Shown one piece after another: positions 34,777 through 43,825 of a stretch of 64,000 bases of DNA (position 1 is its first letter; each line of letters starts with the position of its first letter). The notes beneath the pieces were generated by a model. The model was not told where the DNA came from. It saw only the letters and a list, made by a program, of their open reading frames with translations, and did no database searches. The position numbers were made by a program, and so were the translations under genes. The stretch spans positions 806,001 through 870,000 of the forward strand of contig NZ_CP061714.1 of assembly GCF_014764385.1 (NCBI RefSeq), given 5' to 3'. This DNA comes from Luteimonas sp. MC1825 (GTDB taxonomy: Bacteria; Pseudomonadota; Gammaproteobacteria; Xanthomonadales; Xanthomonadaceae).

Positions 34777-35718
34777 CTACTCCGTCACGTCACGCGCTTC
34801 GCCGGTGGCCAGCGTTTCCGCGTGGCGGATCCGCCGTGGCCGCGCGATGAGCGGGTGCACCAGCACCGCGGCCAGGATGATCGCCACGCCCAGGTAGAAG
34901 CGCGTCGACAGCTCCTGCTGCTCGGAGAGCAGCACGATCGCCAGCATGATGGCGTAGATCGGCTCCAGGTTCACCGCCAGCTGCGCCGAGAACGCGCTCA
35001 TGTGGCGCAGCGCCACCAGCGAAAGCGCGAACGGGAACAGCGTGCAGGCGAACGCCAGCAGCAGCAGGTAGCCGGCGTCGTGCGCGCCGGGCAGCACGAA
35101 CAGCGGCCCGGCCAGCGCCGGGAACACCAGCGGCATCAACGGGGCCAGCACGGTCAGTGCGATGGTGCCGGCGCCAAGCTCCACCGCGGTCACCGTCAGC
35201 GGATCGGCATGGTCCACCAGGCGCTTGTTGAGCGAGCCGAACAGCGCCACGAACAGCGCCGACACCGCGCCCACCACCACGCCGATGCGCATCTCGTCGG
35301 GAATGCCGCCGACCACCAGCGCCACGCCCGGCAGCACGGCGACGCCGAGCGCGAGTTCGGCGCGCGAGAACTTCCGGTGCGCCAGCTTGGGTTCGATCAT
35401 CGCCACGAACACCGTGGCGAACGCCATGCAGGTCGCCGCGACCGAAGCGTTGGACAGTTTGATGGCGCCGTAGAAGGTCAGCCAGTGCAGCGCCACCAGC
35501 ACGCCGATCCCGGCATAGGACAGCAGCAACCGGCGCGGCATGGCGCGCAGCCCGCGCCACACACGCGGCACCAGCAGCAGGGTCGCGGCGACCAGCAGCA
35601 TCCGCCACCACACCAGCGGCAGCGCCTGCAGCGTGATCACCTTGCCGAGGATCGCGGTGAAGCCCCACAGCAGGACACAGAGGTGGATCTGCCAGTGGGC
35701 CTTGGCGCTGGGAGTCAT
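34777..35718 (-). CDS. EamA/DMT family transporter
   Basis: 313 aa, ten predicted transmembrane helices in two repeats (EamA fold): WGFTAILGKVITLQALPLVWWRM at the start and NLEPIYAIMLAIVLLSEQ near the end of the second repeat, both hallmarks. Probably exports or imports a small metabolite at the inner membrane. Start at ATG 35718, 47 bases after the MFS-like gene. Confidence 0.88.
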   Translation of the reverse strand: MTPSAKAHWQIHLCVLLWGFTAILGKVITLQALPLVWWRMLLVAATLLLVPRVWRGLRAMPRRLLLSYAGIGVLVALHWLTFYGAIKLSNASVAATCMAFATVFVAMIEPKLAHRKFSRAELALGVAVLPGVALVVGGIPDEMRIGVVVGAVSALFVALFGSLNKRLVDHADPLTVTAVELGAGTIALTVLAPLMPLVFPALAGPLFVLPGAHDAGYLLLLAFACTLFPFALSLVALRHMSAFSAQLAVNLEPIYAIMLAIVLLSEQQELSTRFYLGVAIILAAVLVHPLIARPRRIRHAETLATGEARDVTE

Positions 35719-35765
35719 CGGGAACAGGCGGCGACGTGGGGTTGGGCAGTGTGCGCGAGAAGTGC

Positions 35766-37040
35766 TCAGCTGGCGAGGCGGCGCTGGGCGCGTGCCAGCC
35801 ACGCGCCGTTGGCGCTCCAGGCCAGGGCGATCACGGTGCCCAGCACCATCGCCACCGCGGGCTGCTGCGCGACCATGTCGATGCCCGCCTTGACCCAGCC
35901 GCTGACCGCATCGGCGCCGCGGTAGACCACGGTGTCGTTGAAGTTCTTGGCCTTGTACTTGGCCTCCGCCGGCACGACGGTGTACAGCATCTCGCGGCCC
36001 GGGCGCACGAACGCGTACTCGCCGGCGCGGCGCACCACCATCACCACCGCCAGCACCGCGAAGGTGGGCGCGAACGCCAGCCACAGGAAGCCCGCGGCCA
36101 CCACCAGCGGCACCGCCACCAGCAGCGCGCCGACGCCGACGGTGCGCGCCACGCGGCCGGTGATGAACAGTTGCGACAGGATCGCCAGGGCCTGCACCAC
36201 GGTATCGATGATGCCGAACACCCGGGTCTGGTCGGTGGGGTCCGGGAAGCGCGCTTCCACCAGCCGCGCCTGCTCGAAGTACAGGAACGTGGTGACGCTG
36301 GCCAGCAGCACCACGAACACCGCGATGCCGAGCAGGTAGGGCGAGCGGAAGACTTCGGTGGCCCCGGCCAGCGGGCTGCCGCCGAGCGGGCGCTGGCGCT
36401 GCAGGTCCGACGCATCGTGGAGCGGGCGTGCATCGCGCCAGCGATGGAGGCTGCGCGCCGCGACGGTCGATGCCAGCAACAGCAGCGCGGCCACCAATAC
36501 CAGGCCGGAATGACCCAGCACGCCGACCAGGAACACGCCCGCCAGCGGCCCGATCAGCCCGCCCAGGCTGGCGCCCGCGGCCATCAGCGCGAACAGGCGC
36601 CTGGCCTGCGCGGCGGTGAACACGTCGACCAGCACGCTCCACCCGACCGAGATCGCAATCAGGTTGAACACCGACAGCCAGATGTAGAACGTACGCGCGA
36701 TCCACGGATCTCCCGGCCACAGCGCGAACGCGAGCGCGAACAGCAGCAGGTTGGCGGTGAAGAAGCCATACACCCAGTACAGGATGCGCCGCCGCCGCAC
36801 GCGGCCGGCGATCCAGCCGAACAAGGGCATCGCCGCGAGCGTGGCCACGAAGGTGCCGGTGAACAGCCACTGCAGGTTGCGCACGCCACCGGCGATGCCC
36901 ATCGTCTCGCGCACGGGACGGAGCATGAAATACCCGGCGAACAGCAGGAAGAACAGCGCGAAGCCGGCGATCACCGCACCGGCTTCGTCCTCCTGCACGT
37001 CGAATGCACGGCCCAGCCAGCGCGCGATGGGCGCCGCCAT
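35766..37040 (-). CDS. MFS-like transporter resembling Npt1/Npt2 nucleotide transporters
   Basis: 424 aa, about 11-12 transmembrane helices. The opening FAGYFMLRPVRETMGIAGG is a motif I associate with the bacterial NTP/NDP-exchange and MFS group, with RVRRRR in the first intracellular loop. FVRPGREMLYTVVPAEAKYKAKNFNDTVVYRGAD is well preserved. Free-living bacteria carrying these do not obviously trade ATP, so the substrate is unclear. The start overlaps the aldo/keto reductase stop (TGATG). Confidence 0.75.
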   Translation of the reverse strand: MAAPIARWLGRAFDVQEDEAGAVIAGFALFFLLFAGYFMLRPVRETMGIAGGVRNLQWLFTGTFVATLAAMPLFGWIAGRVRRRRILYWVYGFFTANLLLFALAFALWPGDPWIARTFYIWLSVFNLIAISVGWSVLVDVFTAAQARRLFALMAAGASLGGLIGPLAGVFLVGVLGHSGLVLVAALLLLASTVAARSLHRWRDARPLHDASDLQRQRPLGGSPLAGATEVFRSPYLLGIAVFVVLLASVTTFLYFEQARLVEARFPDPTDQTRVFGIIDTVVQALAILSQLFITGRVARTVGVGALLVAVPLVVAAGFLWLAFAPTFAVLAVVMVVRRAGEYAFVRPGREMLYTVVPAEAKYKAKNFNDTVVYRGADAVSGWVKAGIDMVAQQPAVAMVLGTVIALAWSANGAWLARAQRRLAS

Positions 37041-38011
37041 CAGATGAAGATCGCGACCACTTCGTCCTGCTGCGCCTGCGTCAGCAGCGCGCCGTGCCCG
37101 GCCATGAGCTGGTCCGCCTGACGTTCGGGTTTGCCGGTGGCGGGAATGACCACGGTGACCGCCGGATGGCTGATCACGAACTTCAGGAACATCTGCGCCC
37201 ACGAGCCGATGCCGGCTTCCGCCGCCCAACCCGGCAGCGCGCGTCCGCCCACCTCGGCGAACAGCTTGCCGTCCTCGAAGGCGCGGTTGACCATCACCGC
37301 GACGCCCTGGTCTGCCGCCGCGGGCAGCAGGGTCGACGCCGCGGCTGGCGAGCCGACCGAGTAATTGACCTGGATGAAGTCGGGCTTCTCCGCGGTCATC
37401 GCCTGCAGCAGGTCCGCGTGGCGGTTGTCCTGGAAATGGGTGAGTCCGATGTACTTCACCAGGCCCTGCGCCTTGAGCTCGCGTGCATACGGCATGGCCT
37501 CGGCCAGGTTGCGCAGGTTGTGGATGGCGAGCAGCTCCACCTTGTCGGTGCGCAGCCGGCGCAGCGAATCCGCCCACTGCGCTTCGAGCGCCGGGCGGTT
37601 GTCGGCGGCGAGCTTGGTGGCGAGGAAGCAGCGCTTGCGCCAGCCGCCTTCATCGAGCAGGGCGCCCACGACGTCCTCGGCGTTGTCGTAGTTGGGCGAG
37701 GTGTCGATCACGCTCCCGCCGCCTTCGAAGAAGATCCGCACGACCTCCTTGAGCGCGCTGTACTCCGGCGACGCCAGCGGCACCTCGTAGCTGCCGGAGG
37801 TGCCGGCGCCGATCACGGGGATCAGCTCGCCGGTGGACGGGATGGGGCGCGTGAGCATGGCGCCGGCCGCAGCGGCAGCGCCCTGCGCTGCGCCCGCGGC
37901 GGGAGTGCCTGCGCCCGCGCCGCTGTCGCGGCTGCAGGCGACCAGCGGCGCAAGTGCGAGGCCGGTGGCGGCGAGGGAGGCGGAGGACAGGAATTCGCGG
38001 CGGGATGGCAT
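37040..38011 (-). CDS. Aldo/keto reductase with Tat signal
   Basis: 323 aa. Starts SRREFLSSASLA, a twin-arginine signal, ending LVACS, which could also be a lipobox. So it is exported folded, perhaps with NADPH bound. The AKR catalytic tetrad is seen: Asp and Tyr in IDTSPNYDNAE, Lys in ATKLAADN, and His in LLAIHNLRN. It reduces a carbonyl. Periplasmic AKRs with NADPH are unusual. First gene of the minus-strand run to gspB. A longer upstream frame is not supported. Confidence 0.85.
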   Translation of the reverse strand: MPSRREFLSSASLAATGLALAPLVACSRDSGAGAGTPAAGAAQGAAAAAGAMLTRPIPSTGELIPVIGAGTSGSYEVPLASPEYSALKEVVRIFFEGGGSVIDTSPNYDNAEDVVGALLDEGGWRKRCFLATKLAADNRPALEAQWADSLRRLRTDKVELLAIHNLRNLAEAMPYARELKAQGLVKYIGLTHFQDNRHADLLQAMTAEKPDFIQVNYSVGSPAAASTLLPAAADQGVAVMVNRAFEDGKLFAEVGGRALPGWAAEAGIGSWAQMFLKFVISHPAVTVVIPATGKPERQADQLMAGHGALLTQAQQDEVVAIFI

Positions 38012-38129
38012 GTCGACTTCTCCTGCTGTGCGGGGCTGTGCCCGGGTGTGTTCGAAGGATCGGCCAATCACATCCTGCGGCCAGTCCCATCGGTCATTGC
38101 GGGCGCGCCGGACGGCAGGCGCGCCGGGG

Positions 38130-38960
38130 TCAGGGTGTTGTTGCAAGCAGCGCATGCAGCGCCATCGCCGCAGCCGGATTGCGCTCCTTGGCCGCGCCGA
38201 TGAAGAACACGAAGACATCGCGCCGCGCCGCCGTCGCGCTTGCGGGTCCGATGCGCGGCAGGTCATCGGGCTCGCCGCCGGCAGCCGATTCACGCGCGCG
38301 CGCCGCCCAGCGCACGAGCTCGGCGCGCGGGTAGCCGGTGGCCAGTTCCGCACGCGAACGCATCAGCCGCGCATAGACGAAGCCCGAGGTCACGTCGGCG
38401 AACGAAGGGTGTTCGTCGGAATCGGTGAATACCGTGGCCATGCCATGTTCGCGCGCCAGGGCGATGTAGCCGGCATCGACGAAGCCGGGATCGCGCACGT
38501 CCAGCACGTGGCGCAACGTGCGGCCACCGGCCTTGCGCGGCAGCAGTGCGAGGAACGCGGCGAAATCGTCGCGATCACGGGGCGTGCCGTGCTCGAACTG
38601 CCACACCAGCGGGCCGAGCCGGTCGCCCAGCTCGGCGATGCCGCCGACAAAGTCCTCCACCTGAGCGCCGGTCTTCGCCAGCGTCCGGGACATCACGATG
38701 CGCATCGGCGCCTTGGCCGAGAACACGAAGCCCTGCGGCGTCTGGTCGCGCCACGTCGCGTACGTCGACGGCTTCTGTGCGCGGTAATAGGTGCCGTTGA
38801 TCTCGATCGCGGCCAGCTTGCGGCTGGCGTATTCCAGCTCGCGGCGCTGCACCAGGCCCTTGGGGTAGAAGTTGTCGCGCCATGGCGCGTACGTCCAGCC
38901 GCCGATGCCGGTGCGGATGCCGTGGACCGGCGTGATCGCGTTGTCGGAAGGTGCGTCCAT
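38130..38960 (-). CDS. DUF72 family protein
   Basis: 276 aa. TIM-barrel-like DUF72 (YecE) fold: TGIGGWTYAPWRDNFYPKGL, then LAAIEINGTYYRAQKPSTYATWRDQTP, GFVFSAKAP and the late YARLMRSR. Function unknown. Cytoplasmic. It is divergent from the serine hydrolase at 39021. Confidence 0.9.
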   Translation of the reverse strand: MDAPSDNAITPVHGIRTGIGGWTYAPWRDNFYPKGLVQRRELEYASRKLAAIEINGTYYRAQKPSTYATWRDQTPQGFVFSAKAPMRIVMSRTLAKTGAQVEDFVGGIAELGDRLGPLVWQFEHGTPRDRDDFAAFLALLPRKAGGRTLRHVLDVRDPGFVDAGYIALAREHGMATVFTDSDEHPSFADVTSGFVYARLMRSRAELATGYPRAELVRWAARARESAAGGEPDDLPRIGPASATAARRDVFVFFIGAAKERNPAAAMALHALLATTP

Positions 38961-38987
38961 CCTGTGGCCTTGCGCGACGTCGGCGTC

Positions 38988-38993
38988 GATACT
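38988..38993 (+). promoter_or_regulatory. Possible -10 element (GATACT)
   Basis: GATACT ends 27 bases before the ATG at 39021, following the same pattern as elsewhere in the window. No clear -35. Confidence 0.3.
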
Positions 38994-39020
38994 GGCGCCA
39001 GTCCATGCTGGTGTCCATGA

Positions 39021-40622
39021 ATGCGCAAGTCCACCATTGTCCTGGTATCTCTGCTGCTGCTCTTCCATCCCGGCGCGCATGCCCGCGACGCAGGCGATGC
39101 ACCGGCGCCGATCGCGGGGCTCGACGCCCATGTCGAAGCCGTGCGCAAGCGCTTCGACGTGCCCGGCATCGCGGTGGCGGTGGTCAAGGATGGCGAGGTC
39201 GTGCTGGTGCGCGGCTACGGCGTGCGCGAAACCGGCAAGCCGGAGCCGGTGGACGGCGACACCCTGTTCGCGATCGCCTCGATCACCAAGGGCTTCACCT
39301 CCGCGGCGCTGTCGATCCTGGCCGACGAGGGCAAGCTGTCGCTCGATGACCGCGTCATCGACCATCTGCCGTGGTTCCGCATGGCGGATGCCTACGTCAC
39401 CCGCGAGATGCGCGTGCGCGACCTGCTGGTGCACCGCAGCGGGCTGGGCCTGGGCGCGGGCGACCTGCTGTTCTGGCCGCCGACGCAGTACGCCACGCGC
39501 GAGGTCGTCGAGCGCCTGGCGCACGTGCCGATCAGCGGCGGCTTCCGCGAGCGCTATGCCTACGACAACGTGCTGTACGCGGTGGCGCAGCTGGTGATCG
39601 AAGAAGTGTCCGGGCAGGCGTATGCCGATTTCGTCCAGCAGCGCCTGTTCGCGCCGGTCGGCATGCACGCCAGCCGCATCAACAGCGATGCGCTGCGGCC
39701 ATCGGACCGCAACGTCGCCAGCGGCCACGCACGGCCCGGGTTCGAGGGCGCGCCGGTGCCGGTACCGCGCATGGCCTGGGCCAACAACTCCGCGGCCGGC
39801 GGCATCTATTCCAGCGCCCGCGACATGGCGCAGTGGATGCGCGTGCAGCTCGCCGGTGGCGTGCTCTCGGGCGAAGGCGACAGCGCGACACGGTTGTTCA
39901 GCGAGAAGCGCCAGCGCGAGATGTGGTCGCTGGTGACGCCGATCACCATCCGCCCGCCGGCTGTGCCGGAACTCGCCGCCGCCACGCCGCAGTTCTACGG
40001 CTATGGCGAGGCCTGGAGCGTCAGCGACTACCGCGGCCGCAAGCTGGTCTGGCATACCGGCGGCTGGCCGGGGATGGTGTCGCGGCTGACCCTGGTGCCG
40101 GAACTCGGTCTCGGCGTGGTGGTGCTCACCAGCCAGGAAGTCGGTGCCGCGTTCAACGCGGTCACCATGCAGGTGCTGGATGCCTACGTTGGAGCACCGC
40201 CGACCGACTGGATCGCCGCGTATGCCGCGGCGGTGGAGAAGGCGCGCGGCGGTGCGGACGACGACTGGCAGAAGCACCTGGCCGCGCGTGACGCGACGTC
40301 GAAGCCATCGTTGCCGCTGCGCGGCTATGCCGCGACCTATCGCGACCCGTGGTACGGCGACGTGGTGGTGGCGGAGGGCCGCAAGGGCCTCGAGATGCGC
40401 TTCTCCAAGACCCCGCAGCTGGCCGGCACCCTGGAGCACTGGCAACACGACACCTTCATCGTGCGCTGGCACGACCGCGCCCTGAACGCCGACGCCTTCG
40501 TCGACTTCAGCCTCGACCATGACGGCAAGGTGCGCGAGGTGCGCATGGAAGCGGTGTCGCCGCTGACCGATTTCAGCTTCGACTTCCACGACCTGCGGCT
40601 GGTGCCGGTCGCGGGGAAGTAG
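39021..40622 (+). CDS. Beta-lactamase-like serine hydrolase with DUF3471 tail
   Basis: 533 aa with a signal peptide (LLLLFHPGAHA). The class C/EstB fold is shown by SxxK at S87-ITK90, YDN in the RYAYDNVLY loop, and HTGG near residue 350. The C-terminal region (about 400-530) has a DUF3471-like beta domain. Such proteins are D-aminopeptidases, esterases or peptidoglycan enzymes; resistance cannot be inferred. Secreted or periplasmic. Converges with the DUF885 gene. Confidence 0.85.
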   Translation: MRKSTIVLVSLLLLFHPGAHARDAGDAPAPIAGLDAHVEAVRKRFDVPGIAVAVVKDGEVVLVRGYGVRETGKPEPVDGDTLFAIASITKGFTSAALSILADEGKLSLDDRVIDHLPWFRMADAYVTREMRVRDLLVHRSGLGLGAGDLLFWPPTQYATREVVERLAHVPISGGFRERYAYDNVLYAVAQLVIEEVSGQAYADFVQQRLFAPVGMHASRINSDALRPSDRNVASGHARPGFEGAPVPVPRMAWANNSAAGGIYSSARDMAQWMRVQLAGGVLSGEGDSATRLFSEKRQREMWSLVTPITIRPPAVPELAAATPQFYGYGEAWSVSDYRGRKLVWHTGGWPGMVSRLTLVPELGLGVVVLTSQEVGAAFNAVTMQVLDAYVGAPPTDWIAAYAAAVEKARGGADDDWQKHLAARDATSKPSLPLRGYAATYRDPWYGDVVVAEGRKGLEMRFSKTPQLAGTLEHWQHDTFIVRWHDRALNADAFVDFSLDHDGKVREVRMEAVSPLTDFSFDFHDLRLVPVAGK

Positions 40623-40635
40623 GCCACGACAGCGA

Positions 40636-40660
40636 GGTGCCCCCGAAGCACGGGGGCACC
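40636..40660. terminator. Strong hairpin between convergent genes
   Basis: A perfect 10-bp stem GGTGCCCCCG/CGGGGGCACC with a 5-base loop AAGCA, immediately after the serine hydrolase stop and before the DUF885 stop. Likely bidirectional. No T-run on either side. Confidence 0.65.
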
Positions 40661-40673
40661 CGCCGGCAGCGCG

Positions 40674-42485
40674 TTACTTGATCGGCTCGTCCAGCAGCAG
40701 CTGCCGCGCGAACCGCACCGGCGGCGCGCCCTGGGCGAGCACGCGGTCGTGGTAGCGCTTGAGGTCGAAGGCGTCGCCTTCCTTCGCTTCCACCGCGCGG
40801 CGCATGTCGAAGTGCTCCTGCGCGCCGACGAAGTAGGTCGCCAGCTGCGTGGATGACAGCTGCGCGCGGATCCACTTGCCGTCGGCCTCGCTCTGCTGCT
40901 GGAAGGTCTGGCGCACCATCAGGTCCATCGCCTGTTCCTTCGTCCAGTTCTCCACGTGCACGCCCTGGTCGAGGATCGCGTTGGCCACTGCGCGCGCATA
41001 GAACTTGAGCTGCATGAGGCGGAACAGCGGGTCGTTGTCGAGGTAGCCGGCGTCGGCCACCACGCGCTCGGTGTACACCGCCCAGCCTTCGGCGAACGGG
41101 CCCGAACGCATCACCGCGCGCAGCGTCGACGGATGGTTGGCGGAGTGCGCGCCCTCGAGGTAATGCCCGGGCATCGCCTCGTGGATGCTGAGCACGTGGA
41201 TCAGGCGCTTGTTGTATTCGCGCAGGAACGAATCGACCTGGCTGTCGCTCCACTCCTCTGGGATCGGCGAGATCGCGTAGTAGGTGTCGAGTCCCTTGTC
41301 GAGCGGGCCGGGCGAGTCGCAGTAGGCCACCGAGAAGCCGCGCTGGAACTCCGGCATCAGGATGATCTTCACCGGATCGTCGGGCACCGTGACCAGGTCC
41401 TTGGCGCGCACGAACTTCGTGGCTTCGTCCAGCGTGTACTTGGCGAAGTCCACGACCTCGTCGCGCGCCGGCTTGTCGGCGTAGCCGAACTCCAGCGCCG
41501 CCTCGATCGCGGCCTGGCGCTGGTCGTCATCCGGCGCAGCTGGCGTGGCCGGTGCGCCGGGCTTGTCCTTCAGCACCACCTGGGCGATGGCGTACATCTC
41601 GTCGCGCACGCGTGCGAGCTCCGCCGTGGCGCGGTCGTGGATCTCCTGCCGCGACAGCGAGGAGTTGAGCGAGAACTTCAGCTTTTGGTCATAGCGCTCG
41701 GCACCGATGCGGAACTCGCCCTTGGCGTTCGGCACGAGCGTACCGTCGAGCCACTGCTGGTGCTCCTCCACCGCCGCGCGCAGCGTGGTCACTCCCGCGT
41801 CCAGGCGTTCGCGGTCCGCACCGCTGAGCTGGTCGGCGTTGGGGGTGATGAAGGTGTCGACCAGGGTCAGCACGCCCTTGTTCTGCTTCGCCACGGTCTC
41901 GGCGTGGGTCCTGGGCACGCGCGCCGGGTCGAGGTTCTCGCGCGCCTGCGCCAGCAGCGCGGGGATCTTCTCCATGCGCGCGGCGGCGGACTTCAGCCGC
42001 TCGGGCATCGGCGCGAACTCGCGTGCCATCAGGTTGTAGATCGCGCCGCCGGCCAGGCCGCTGTACAGCTGCGGGTCCCAGGCCCAGCTCTGCATGGTCT
42101 CCAGATCCCACAGCGTGCCCTCCAGCGCATTGCGCAGGATCAGCGCGTCCACCTGGTTTTCGCGCGACAGCGCGGCGGCGTCGACCTTGTCGAGCTCGGC
42201 GAGCAGCGTGCGCGCCCATTCGATCGACTTCTGGCGGCCAGCGGCACTCAGGTCGTCGATCTCGGTATCGAAGCGGTGATCGCCAACCTGCGTCGCCGAG
42301 ATCGGGCTGAGCGCCATGCCCTCGTCGAGGAAGCGCGCCGACAGCGCGGCAAACGCCGCATCCTGCGCGGTGTTGGTGGCGTGGGTGGCGTCGGCGCCAG
42401 GCGCGGCGGGCGCCGAGGGCACCGTGCCCTGGCAGGCGGCGAGCGCCAGGGCGAGGAGGGAGGCGGCAAGCAGGGGACGGGACAT
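40674..42485 (-). CDS. DUF885 lipoprotein (putative metallocarboxypeptidase-like)
   Basis: 603 aa. Lipobox LALAAC. The DUF885 signature HEAMPGHYLE (HExxxGH zinc-type) occurs about two-thirds through, with GWAVYTERV after it, consistent with the M32-related proteins of this family. Periplasmic or outer-membrane lipoprotein. The substrate is unknown. The start is behind a TATGCT element at 42521-42516. Confidence 0.88.
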   Translation of the reverse strand: MSRPLLAASLLALALAACQGTVPSAPAAPGADATHATNTAQDAAFAALSARFLDEGMALSPISATQVGDHRFDTEIDDLSAAGRQKSIEWARTLLAELDKVDAAALSRENQVDALILRNALEGTLWDLETMQSWAWDPQLYSGLAGGAIYNLMAREFAPMPERLKSAAARMEKIPALLAQARENLDPARVPRTHAETVAKQNKGVLTLVDTFITPNADQLSGADRERLDAGVTTLRAAVEEHQQWLDGTLVPNAKGEFRIGAERYDQKLKFSLNSSLSRQEIHDRATAELARVRDEMYAIAQVVLKDKPGAPATPAAPDDDQRQAAIEAALEFGYADKPARDEVVDFAKYTLDEATKFVRAKDLVTVPDDPVKIILMPEFQRGFSVAYCDSPGPLDKGLDTYYAISPIPEEWSDSQVDSFLREYNKRLIHVLSIHEAMPGHYLEGAHSANHPSTLRAVMRSGPFAEGWAVYTERVVADAGYLDNDPLFRLMQLKFYARAVANAILDQGVHVENWTKEQAMDLMVRQTFQQQSEADGKWIRAQLSSTQLATYFVGAQEHFDMRRAVEAKEGDAFDLKRYHDRVLAQGAPPVRFARQLLLDEPIK

Positions 42486-42515
42486 GCGGTGGACCTCGGG
42501 ACGGCAAAGTGGCGA

Positions 42516-42521
42516 AGCATA
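42516..42521 (-). promoter_or_regulatory. Possible -10 element (TATGCT) for the DUF885 gene
   Basis: On the minus strand, 30 bases before the ATG. No clear -35. Confidence 0.3.
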
Positions 42522-42556
42522 GGCTGCCGACCCGCGACGCGCATCCGCCGATGGTT

Positions 42557-42562
42557 TACCGT
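42557..42562 (+). promoter_or_regulatory. Possible -10 element (TACCGT)
   Basis: On the plus strand, 31 bases before the DUF4349-like ATG. Confidence 0.25.
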
Positions 42563-42593
42563 CGGGCACCGATATCGACCGGAGCGTTGCCGT

Positions 42594-43433
42594 ATGAGAT
42601 TCCAGGCTGGCTGGCGCTGCGCCTCCATCATCCTCATCGGCCTGCTGGCCGCCTGCGGCGCGCAGGACGCCGCGCAGTCGGAGGCGATGGACTACGGCGG
42701 CGCCTCGGCGCCGGCGCCGATGGCGGATGCGGCTGCGCCCGCGCCGGGCGGGCAGGAATTTCTCGCCTATGAGCACAGCGCTGGCATCTCCCTCGAGCCC
42801 GGACAGATCCAGCCGCGCCTGCGCGACGCCCAGGCAGCCTGCAACGACGGACGCTTCGGCGCGTGCGTGGTGCTCAACCTGTCGCAGCAGGGCGGCGACC
42901 ATCCCGGCGCCAGCCTCGGCATGCGCATCGCGCCCGGAGGCGTGGAGCCGATGATCGCGCTGGCCAGCGCCGGCGCCGAACTCGGCCACCGCAGTACCCA
43001 CGCCGAGGACCTGGCCGTGGTGGTGCGCGACAACGCACTGGCCGCGCAGCGCCTGCGCAACGAGCGCGCGCGACTGCAGGAATTCCAGGCGCGCCGCGAC
43101 CTGGCGGTGGCCGACATGATCGCGCTGTCGCAGCGCCTGGCCGAGACCGACGCCGCGCTGGAGGCCATCGAACAGCAAGCGGCGCAGCATCGCCGGCGCA
43201 TCGACACCCAGCTGCTCACGATCAACTTCCAGGCCTCCCGCTCCCAGGAAGGGCGCAACGAGATCGTGCTCGCGGTGCGGGACTTTGGCGCCACCCTCGC
43301 CACCGGCACCGCGTGGACGATCCGCGCCGCGGCGTTCCTGCTGCCGATGCTGGTCGCGTTGGCGTTCCTGCTGGTGCTGCTGCGCCGCTGGCGACGCCGC
43401 CGCGGGGTTGCAAGGTCGACCGGCCAGGGCTAG
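42594..43433 (+). CDS. DUF4349-like lipoprotein with coiled coil and C-terminal membrane helix
   Basis: 279 aa. Lipobox LLAAC. The middle contains the DUF4349 pattern, with a coiled coil at about 150-205 (RNERARLQEFQARRDLAVADMI), then FQASRSQ and a terminal helix FLLPMLVALAFLLVLL followed by arginines. Both ends are membrane-associated, so it may span the periplasm. Role unknown. Converges with the gene at 43444. Confidence 0.75.
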   Translation: MRFQAGWRCASIILIGLLAACGAQDAAQSEAMDYGGASAPAPMADAAAPAPGGQEFLAYEHSAGISLEPGQIQPRLRDAQAACNDGRFGACVVLNLSQQGGDHPGASLGMRIAPGGVEPMIALASAGAELGHRSTHAEDLAVVVRDNALAAQRLRNERARLQEFQARRDLAVADMIALSQRLAETDAALEAIEQQAAQHRRRIDTQLLTINFQASRSQEGRNEIVLAVRDFGATLATGTAWTIRAAAFLLPMLVALAFLLVLLRRWRRRRGVARSTGQG

Positions 43434-43443
43434 GCCGGCAGGC

Positions 43444-43740
43444 TCAACCCTCGTCGTCTTCCTCGAATTCCACCAGCGCGTCGAGGTCGAACGACAGCGC
43501 CTCGACCGCCTCGCGCACCTTGCGTCCGGTGGATTCGTTGGGGATCTCGATCTCGATGGCGTGCATCTTCGGGCCGACCACGTCGCTGAGCCCCGCGGAG
43601 CTGGAGTCGGCGTCGTCGAGGCTCGGCATCAGGTCGGCGACCTCCTCGACGTGCTCGATGCCCTCCAGGCTCTGCAGCAGGTTCATGACCGCACGGGCGG
43701 CGTCGTCGGAACTGGTGAGGAGGATGCGGAGCAGGGCCAT
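43444..43740 (-). CDS. Small acidic protein of unknown function
   Basis: 98 aa from ATG 43740. No signal or membrane segment. It begins with a strand-helix (MALLRILLTSSDDAARAVMNLL) and ends EFEEDDEG; an alpha/beta ferredoxin-like fold is plausible. I do not recognise the family. Codon use matches its neighbours, so I take it as real. Confidence 0.6.
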   Translation of the reverse strand: MALLRILLTSSDDAARAVMNLLQSLEGIEHVEEVADLMPSLDDADSSSAGLSDVVGPKMHAIEIEIPNESTGRKVREAVEALSFDLDALVEFEEDDEG

Positions 43741-43770
43741 CGGACGTCCTTCGGGCAAATCTGGGGGAAT

Positions 43771-43797
43771 GGCCCGCAGGCTAGGAAGCCGCGGGCC
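43771..43797. terminator. Terminator-like hairpin after the cyclophilin gene
   Basis: GGCCCGC-A-GGCT / AGCC-GCGGGCC with an AGGA loop; 11 paired bases with a single bulge. It lies 29 bases past the cyclophilin stop on the minus strand, just before the acidic protein gene. Confidence 0.5.
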
Positions 43798-43825
43798 AAC
43801 GCTGCGTGACGAACCGCCTTGTGCT

